Shown: positions 8,183 to 12,449 of the stretch, in pieces
Numbering within the stretch: position 1 is the first letter of the stretch
Layout of the letters: the number at the start of each line of letters is the position of its first letter
NCBI GenBank assembly: GCA_002423075.1
Contig: DIUS01000150.1
Location: forward strand, 13,327 to 25,775
Direction of reading: 5' to 3'
Origin: Microbacteriaceae bacterium UBA6152
Lineage (GTDB): Bacteria > Actinomycetota > Actinomycetes > Actinomycetales > Microbacteriaceae
DNA length: 12,449 bases
The notes under the pieces: model-generated
What the model saw: only the letters and a program-made list of their open reading frames with translations
Told to the model about the DNA's origin: nothing
Databases searched by the model: none
Position numbers and translations under genes: made by a program

Positions 8183-8496
8183 CGACGACGGTGGTGCGCG
8201 CCGCGCACACGATCGCGCTGATTCCTCGCAATGCGGTGATCATCGTCCTGCGGCTCTACCGCGCCGTGATCTCGCCGCTGTACGGCGATGTCTGCCGTTA
8301 CTACCCCAGCTGCTCGGCCTACGCGCTCGGCTCTGTGCAGGAGCACGGGGTGGCGAAGGGCGGTTGGTTCGCCGCACGTCGGCTGGCTCGTTGCCACCCG
8401 TGGGCAGAGGGCGGCATCGACGACTGGCCCGTCCGCGACAACTCTCCCTACCGCCGCACGCGATGGGGCCTGATCGTGCTCGACAGAAAGGCATAA
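8179..8496 (+). CDS. yidD: membrane protein insertion efficiency factor YidD
   Basis: A small YidD-family protein (105 aa) thought to assist YidC-dependent insertion of membrane proteins. I chose the GTG at 8179, which overlaps the rnpA stop by four bases; the frame is open further upstream, but that stretch lies inside rnpA. Family motifs are LRLYRAVISPLYGDVCRYYPSCSAYA (about 24-49, including Cys39 and Cys45) and ARCHPWAEGGIDDWP (about 71-85, with Cys73). The N-terminus has an amphipathic or hydrophobic segment (IALIPRNAVIIVLRLY). yidC begins nine bases after the stop, matching the functional link. The extra ~15 N-terminal residues compared with short YidD proteins make the exact start slightly uncertain. 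Confidence 0.92.
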   Translation: MTTTVVRAAHTIALIPRNAVIIVLRLYRAVISPLYGDVCRYYPSCSAYALGSVQEHGVAKGGWFAARRLARCHPWAEGGIDDWPVRDNSPYRRTRWGLIVLDRKA

Positions 8497-8505
8497 CCCG
8501 CCACC

Positions 8506-9465
8506 ATGGACATCTTCGCCATCATCCTCTGGCCCATCAAATGGGCCATCGAGGCGATTCTCGTGGGCTTCCACTGGCTATTCACGTTCATGGGCCTCGA
8601 GAGCGAGGCCGGCCTTACGTGGGTGCTCTCGATCGCGGGCCTCGTCGTGGTAGTGCGTGCCGCCCTGATCCCTGTCTTCGTGCGCCAGATCAAGAACCAG
8701 CGCAAAATGCTGGAGATCTCGCCCGACCTCAAGAAGATCCAAGACAAGTACAAGGGCAAGCGCGATCAGTTCTCGCGCGAGGCCATGTCGCGCGAGACCA
8801 TGGCGCTCTACAAGAAGCACGGCACGAACCCTCTTTCGTCGTGCCTGCCGATCCTGCTCCAGATGCCGATCTTCTTCGGCCTCTTCTCCGTTCTCAACAG
8901 TTCGTTCAACAACCTCTCCGGTGTCGGCCTGCTCGACGAGCAGCTCTCCCGTGAGTTCGGCAGTGCGACGCTGTTCGGCGTCGCCCCGCTGGGCCAGACC
9001 ATGCTCACGGCCGACGGCAACGTCTGGGTCATCGTCATCGCGATTGTGCTCATCGTCCTCATGACGGCGTCGCAGTTCATCACGCAGCTGCAGATCATGT
9101 CGAAGAACCAGAGCCCGGAGATGAAGGCCTCACCGATGTACCGGCAGCAGCGCATCCTGCTCTACATCCTGCCGCTCGTCTTCCTGTTCTCGGGCGTGGC
9201 CTTCCCGCTCGGCGTGATGTTCTACTGGTTCGTCTCGAACATCTGGACGATGGTGCAGCAGTTCCTCGTCATCAGGAACATGCCGACTCCGGGCAGCGAT
9301 GCGGCACTCGCGCGCGAGGCCAGACTTGCCAAGCGCCGGCAGCGCCGGGGCCTCCCCGAGATCATCGAGGACGAGCCGGGAACCCTGGCCGTCGAGGAGC
9401 CCAAGAAGCCCCAGCGCACTCAACCGGTCAGCAAGAACCGTGCGAAGAAGAAGGGCGGCCGCTGA
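8506..9465 (+). CDS. yidC: membrane protein insertase YidC (Oxa1 family)
   Basis: YidC inserts and folds membrane proteins, alone or with SecYEG (319 aa). It is the Gram-positive type without a large periplasmic domain. Five hydrophobic segments are visible: about 5-28, 37-58, 108-130, 172-196 and 216-256. Arg51 in VVVVRAALIP is the conserved positive residue of the substrate groove. A charged cytoplasmic coiled-coil hairpin follows (about 60-105, KNQRKMLEISPDLKKIQDKYKGK). NPLSSCLPILLQMPIFFGLF and GVMFYWFVSNIWTMVQQ are family signatures. The tail is basic (KNRAKKKGGR) and may contact the ribosome. There is no lipoprotein cysteine at the N-terminus. The ATG at 8506 lies nine bases after yidD. 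Confidence 0.96.
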   Translation: MDIFAIILWPIKWAIEAILVGFHWLFTFMGLESEAGLTWVLSIAGLVVVVRAALIPVFVRQIKNQRKMLEISPDLKKIQDKYKGKRDQFSREAMSRETMALYKKHGTNPLSSCLPILLQMPIFFGLFSVLNSSFNNLSGVGLLDEQLSREFGSATLFGVAPLGQTMLTADGNVWVIVIAIVLIVLMTASQFITQLQIMSKNQSPEMKASPMYRQQRILLYILPLVFLFSGVAFPLGVMFYWFVSNIWTMVQQFLVIRNMPTPGSDAALAREARLAKRRQRRGLPEIIEDEPGTLAVEEPKKPQRTQPVSKNRAKKKGGR

Positions 9466-9468
9466 CTC

Positions 9469-9990
9469 ATGAGCGACACCACCGATACCCCGACCATGAT
9501 CGACTCCCCCGCCGACGTCGTTGAGATCGACGAGTCGGCCACGGTCGACGAGGGCGACATCGCGGCCGACTACCTCGAAGAGCTGCTCGACCTCGCCGAC
9601 CTCGACGGAGACATCGAGATCGCCACACGCGCGGGTCGGGTGTACCTGACCGTCGAGGCCGAGGAACCGGATGCTCTCCGTCTGCTGTCGAAGCCCGACA
9701 CCGTCGGCGCTCTGCAAGAGCTCACGCGGCTTGCGGTGCACGCGAAGACCGGCGAGTTCTCACGCCTCATCCTCGACATCGCCGGTTCGCGCGATGCCCG
9801 AGCTGAAGAGTTGCAGCGGCTCGTCGATCGCGCGGTCGAGCGCATCGAGGCCGGCGCGGCCTCGGCCGCCTTGCCGCCGATGTCGAGCTACGAGCGCAAG
9901 CTCGTGCACGACCTCGTCTCTGAGCGCGGCCTCATCTCCGAGTCCGAGGGCGAGGGTTCTGAGCGCCACACCGTCATTCGACGTGGCTGA
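9469..9990 (+). CDS. jag: Jag/KhpB-type RNA-binding protein (KH and R3H domains)
   Basis: An R3H-domain protein of 173 aa (Jag, also called KhpB or SpoIIIJ-associated), usually encoded after yidC and implicated in RNA binding and cell-envelope control. The first ~30 residues are acidic and probably disordered; the Jag_N domain of Firmicutes is absent, as usual in actinobacteria. A KH-like domain spans about 32-110 (ADYLEELLDLADLDGDIEIA...ALQELTRLAVHAKTG). Its GxxG loop is degenerate, reading SKPD at 74-77. The R3H motif is SSYERKLVHDLVSERGL near 138-154, with the Arg and His of the motif. It starts three bases after the yidC stop and overlaps rsmG by eight bases. No strong ribosome binding site is seen. 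Confidence 0.93.
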   Translation: MSDTTDTPTMIDSPADVVEIDESATVDEGDIAADYLEELLDLADLDGDIEIATRAGRVYLTVEAEEPDALRLLSKPDTVGALQELTRLAVHAKTGEFSRLILDIAGSRDARAEELQRLVDRAVERIEAGAASAALPPMSSYERKLVHDLVSERGLISESEGEGSERHTVIRRG

Positions 9991-10696
9991 CGACTCCCCC
10001 ACTGTTTCACGTGAAACATTCGGCCCCTCATCGGGTCGGCCCGCCGCGACCCCCGAGACCGAGCCCGAGAGCGCGCTGCAGGTGTTCGGTGATCGCATTG
10101 ACCTTGCACGTCGGTTCACGGCCGACCTCGCACAATTCGGTGAGCAGCTCGGTCTGATCGGTCCGCGGGAGGCGTCGCGCCTGTGGTCGCGCCACATCAT
10201 CAACTGCGCTGTTGTCGGGCCGTACTTGCGTGCTGGCGGAAGGGTGGGCGATGTCGGCAGCGGTGCCGGCCTGCCCGGACTTGTGCTCGCGATTGCGCGC
10301 CCCGACGTCGACCTCGTGCTCATCGAGCCCATGGAGCGACGCACCGACTGGTTGCTGGCCGAGACGCAGCGACTCGGTCTCACGAACGTCACGGTGGCGC
10401 GAGCGAGGGCCGAAGAGGTGGCCGGCACGGGTGCGCACGACGCGGTTCGCTTCGACCAGGTGACGGCGCGCGCGGTGAGCGCACTCTCGAAACTGATCCC
10501 GCTCGTGGTGCCACTCGTGCGCCCTGAGGGCGAGCTGCTGCTCCTCAAGGGTGCGCGTGTCGACGACGAGATCGCGGCGTCGTCAGCGGTCATTCGCAAG
10601 CACCGGGTGCGCGATGTCGAGGTGCTCGAGCTGGGGGCAGGAGTCGTGCCCGAAGTGACGCGTCTGTTTCGGGCTACAGTAGGCGGGGCATCCTGA
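9983..10696 (+). CDS. rsmG: 16S rRNA (guanine(527)-N7)-methyltransferase RsmG
   Basis: RsmG (GidB) methylates N7 of G527 in 16S rRNA using S-adenosylmethionine; loss gives low-level streptomycin resistance in several bacteria. From the GTG at 9983 it is 237 aa. The SAM-binding motif is VGDVGSGAGLPG (88-99), preceded by LWSRHIINCAVV (67-78); further family blocks are VLIEPMERRTDWL and VTARAVSALSKL. The first ~30 residues are variable and encode the parS site as VSRET. The GTG overlaps the end of jag by eight bases but lacks a Shine-Dalgarno; an in-frame GTG at 10082 would also leave the catalytic domain intact. Function is certain, the start less so. Confidence 0.94.
   Translation: MADDSPTVSRETFGPSSGRPAATPETEPESALQVFGDRIDLARRFTADLAQFGEQLGLIGPREASRLWSRHIINCAVVGPYLRAGGRVGDVGSGAGLPGLVLAIARPDVDLVLIEPMERRTDWLLAETQRLGLTNVTVARARAEEVAGTGAHDAVRFDQVTARAVSALSKLIPLVVPLVRPEGELLLLKGARVDDEIAASSAVIRKHRVRDVEVLELGAGVVPEVTRLFRATVGGAS
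10003..10018. promoter_or_regulatory. parS: parS centromere site 1 (perfect)
   Basis: TGTTTCACGTGAAACA is the exact 16-base bacterial parS palindrome bound by ParB. It lies inside the 5' coding end of rsmG (codons giving VSRET), about 1.7 kb from parB and about 4 kb from oriC. ParB loads here and spreads, so the site nucleates the partition complex. Confidence 0.96.
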
Positions 10697-10764
10697 CGGA
10701 GGGCGGCACGGCGACTGAGGTGCACGGCTCACGAGTTGATGCACACGGGGGCCGCGGGGCCAAC

Positions 10765-10780
10765 CGTTTCACGTGAAACA
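10765..10780. promoter_or_regulatory. parS: parS centromere site 2 (one edge mismatch)
   Basis: CGTTTCACGTGAAACA keeps the full GTTTCACGTGAAAC core and differs from consensus only at the first base. It lies 21 bases before the parA GTG, in the rsmG-parA gap. Besides segregation it is well placed for ParB to regulate parAB. Confidence 0.93.
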
Positions 10781-10789
10781 TTGCAAGCT

Positions 10790-10794
10790 GGAGG
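10790..10794 (+). promoter_or_regulatory. ribosome binding site deciding the parA start
   Basis: GGAGG lies seven bases before the GTG at 10802. The upstream TTG (10736) and ATG (10739) have no comparable site, so the GTG is preferred. Confidence 0.7.
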
Positions 10795-10801
10795 CTGGGC
10801 T

Positions 10802-11695
10802 GTGACGACCGAGACGCCGTACGACGAGACCACGCCGCTGGCGCGGGAGGTCGCGGAGATCACCCGGCGCCGGCTCGCTCTCGCCGACACCGACCTGCCG
10901 CTGCCTGCGGCTACGCGCGTCATCACCGTCTCGAACCAGAAGGGTGGCGTCGGCAAAACCACGACGACCGTGAACCTCGCCGCCGCGCTTGCGCGGTCGG
11001 GCGCACGGGTTCTTGTCATCGATCTCGACCCGCAGGGCAATGCGTCGACGGCTCTCGGGGTCGAGCATCGCGCCGATACGCCGAGTGTCTACGACGTGGT
11101 CGTGGGCGACTCGCCCCTCGCCGACGTCGTGCAGAAGAGCCCCGAGTTCGAGCAGCTCTACTGCGTGCCCGCGACCATCCACCTCGCCGGCGCCGAGATC
11201 GAGCTCGTGTCGCTCGTCGCGCGCGAGCAGCGACTGCGCACGGCGCTCGACGCCTTCCTCGCGTCGAGCGAGGAGCCTTTCCACTACGTCTTCATCGACT
11301 GCCCGCCGTCGCTCGGCTTACTGACGATCAACGCGTTCGTCGCTGCGCGCGAAGTGCTCATCCCCATCCAGTGCGAGTACTACGCGCTCGAGGGGCTCAG
11401 CCAGTTGCTCAACAGCATCCAACTCATCGAGCGACACCTGAACCCGCAGCTGCGTGTCTCGACGATCCTGCTGACGATGTACGACTCGCGCACCAACTTG
11501 GCCAACCAGGTGGTGAGTGATGTGCGCGAGCACTTTCCCGAGCAGGTGCTCGACACCCTGATTCCCCGCTCGGTGCGCATCAGCGAGGCGCCGAGCTACG
11601 GCCAGAGCGTCATCAGTTATGACGAGGGCTCCCCCGGCTCTCTGTCGTACCTCGAGGCCGCCGCCGAGATCGCCCGTCGTGGGAGCGCTGCCTGA
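10802..11695 (+). CDS. parA: chromosome partitioning ATPase ParA (Soj)
   Basis: ParA is a deviant Walker ATPase that binds nucleoid DNA non-specifically and, with ParB, moves origins apart (297 aa from the GTG). The P-loop KGGVGKTT (47-54) has the signature lysine Lys47 and catalytic Lys52. Walker A' is DLDPQG (74-79) and Walker B FIDCPPS (164-170). The ~38 N-terminal residues are variable (TTETPYDETTPLAREVAEITRRR). The GTG is chosen because of GGAGG upstream; a longer form from 10739 would translate through parS2 and add VSRET, which is not a family feature. The stop shares one base with the parB ATG, so the pair is translationally coupled. Confidence 0.95.
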   Translation: MTTETPYDETTPLAREVAEITRRRLALADTDLPLPAATRVITVSNQKGGVGKTTTTVNLAAALARSGARVLVIDLDPQGNASTALGVEHRADTPSVYDVVVGDSPLADVVQKSPEFEQLYCVPATIHLAGAEIELVSLVAREQRLRTALDAFLASSEEPFHYVFIDCPPSLGLLTINAFVAAREVLIPIQCEYYALEGLSQLLNSIQLIERHLNPQLRVSTILLTMYDSRTNLANQVVSDVREHFPEQVLDTLIPRSVRISEAPSYGQSVISYDEGSPGSLSYLEAAAEIARRGSAA

Positions 11696-12449
11696 TGGCC
11701 GCCCCCAAGCGCACCGGTCTCGGTCGCGGCATCGGCGCTTTGATCCCCACGGGCGAGGGCGAGCGCCCCGTCGATGTGTTCTTCCCCGCTCCGGTCAACG
11801 CGGCAGAGCTGGCTCCGGTGCCCGGTGCCCGGCTCGCCGCGATCGCGCCGAGCGACATCGTGCCCAACCCGCAGCAGCCGCGCACCGAGTTCCGAGAAGA
11901 TGAGCTCGCCGAGCTCGTGCACTCGGTGCGTGAGTTCGGCATTCTGCAGCCGATCGTCGTGCGCGAGCGCGCGGCAGCGGCCCCCGGCGAGGCGCAGTAC
12001 GAGCTGATCATGGGCGAGCGACGGTTGCGAGCATCCACGATTGCCGGCCTCGAGACGATTCCTGCGATCGTGCGCAACACTGCCGACGACGCGATGCTGC
12101 GGGATGCTCTGCTCGAGAATCTTCACCGCGCCCAGCTGAACGCATTGGAGGAGGCGAGCGCGTACCAGCAGCTGCTCGAAGACTTCGGCATCACCCAGGA
12201 GCAACTCGCTGAGCGCCTCGGCCGGTCGCGGCCGCAGATCACCAACACTCTGCGCTTGCTGAAGCTGCCCGAGGCCGTGCAGGCGCGCGTTGCCGCCGGC
12301 GTGCTGACCGCCGGCCACGCGAGGGCGATTCTCGCCGCCCCGAACGCTCAGGCCATGCTCAAGCTCTCCGACAAGATCGTCAACGAAGAGCTGTCGGTGC
12401 GACAGGCCGAGGCCGCGGCTTCCCTGCTGAACGGCTCGACGGCGAAGAG
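11695..12449 (+). CDS. parB: chromosome partitioning protein ParB (cut by right edge)
   Basis: ParB is a CTP-dependent DNA clamp that loads at parS and stimulates ParA. About 251 residues are visible; the C-terminal dimerisation domain is beyond the edge. The N-terminal basic peptide KRTGLGRGIGALIP (5-18) is the ParA-activating region. A linker with DVFFPAPV (27-34) follows, then the CTPase domain with QPRTEF (61-66), GERRLRAS (107-114) and ENLHR (141-145). The helix-turn-helix ITQEQLAERLGRSRPQITNT (about 166-185) recognises parS. The position usually Trp in GERRWRA is Leu here. The ATG overlaps the parA stop (TGATG). Confidence 0.95.
   Translation, partial: MAAPKRTGLGRGIGALIPTGEGERPVDVFFPAPVNAAELAPVPGARLAAIAPSDIVPNPQQPRTEFREDELAELVHSVREFGILQPIVVRERAAAAPGEAQYELIMGERRLRASTIAGLETIPAIVRNTADDAMLRDALLENLHRAQLNALEEASAYQQLLEDFGITQEQLAERLGRSRPQITNTLRLLKLPEAVQARVAAGVLTAGHARAILAAPNAQAMLKLSDKIVNEELSVRQAEAAASLLNGSTAK

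Noticed and set aside
9130..9741. Minus-strand open frame opposite the yidC end and jag start
   Set aside because: Antisense to two conserved genes, with no motif and no promoter or ribosome binding site.
9671..9982. Long upstream extension of the rsmG frame
   Set aside because: It overlaps jag almost fully and reads as Ser/Arg/Pro-rich shadow sequence.
10736..10801. Upstream TTG/ATG extension of parA
   Set aside because: It would translate parS2 and lacks a ribosome binding site, whereas GGAGG precedes the GTG at 10802.

Overview
This window is the replication-origin neighbourhood of a GC-rich actinobacterial chromosome. The gene order (gyrA-gyrB-dciA-recF-dnaN | oriC | dnaA | rpmH-rnpA-yidD-yidC-jag-rsmG-parA-parB), the G/C-ending codon use and several protein details point to Micrococcales, most likely Microbacteriaceae. 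Those details are a Jag with no N-terminal Jag domain, a YidC with no large periplasmic domain, a DUF721/DciA gene after recF, and a DnaN ending in QPNLLLR. The family-level placement is inference; the genus cannot be read from the sequence.

Left part (1-5601): all genes lie on the minus strand. In transcription order they are dnaN, recF, dciA, gyrB and gyrA, which runs off the left edge. dnaN, recF and dciA are tightly packed (a 5-base gap, then an ATGA overlap) and look like one operon. gyrB has a 173-base leader with a candidate extended -10 promoter, and gyrA follows 61 bases after it. These genes encode the sliding clamp, RecF gap repair, a helicase-loading factor and DNA gyrase.

Centre (5602-7694): a 398-base non-coding region between dnaN and dnaA holds two perfect DnaA boxes, several degenerate boxes, a 13-base palindrome and an AT/purine-rich stretch. 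It is the best candidate for oriC. dnaA (minus strand) follows, then a 282-base divergent intergenic region. That region carries the dnaA leader with one perfect and two near-perfect DnaA boxes, and a good -35/-10 promoter for rpmH.

Right part (7695-12449): a plus-strand cluster of rpmH, rnpA, yidD, yidC, jag and rsmG with short gaps or overlaps, then parA and parB (parB cut by the right edge). These genes cover ribosomal protein L34, RNase P protein, membrane insertion, an RNA-binding protein, 16S rRNA methylation and chromosome segregation. Two parS sites are visible: a perfect one inside the 5' end of rsmG and a near-perfect one just upstream of parA. The genes, their DnaA boxes and the parS sites together form the chromosome's initiation and segregation centre.

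I see no insertion sequence, phage, CRISPR array, tRNA, rRNA or defence system, and no gene of unknown family. I did not find an undescribed system. The points worth a second look are details: parS placement, origin architecture, a degenerate KH loop in Jag, the DnaN C-terminus and some start choices.
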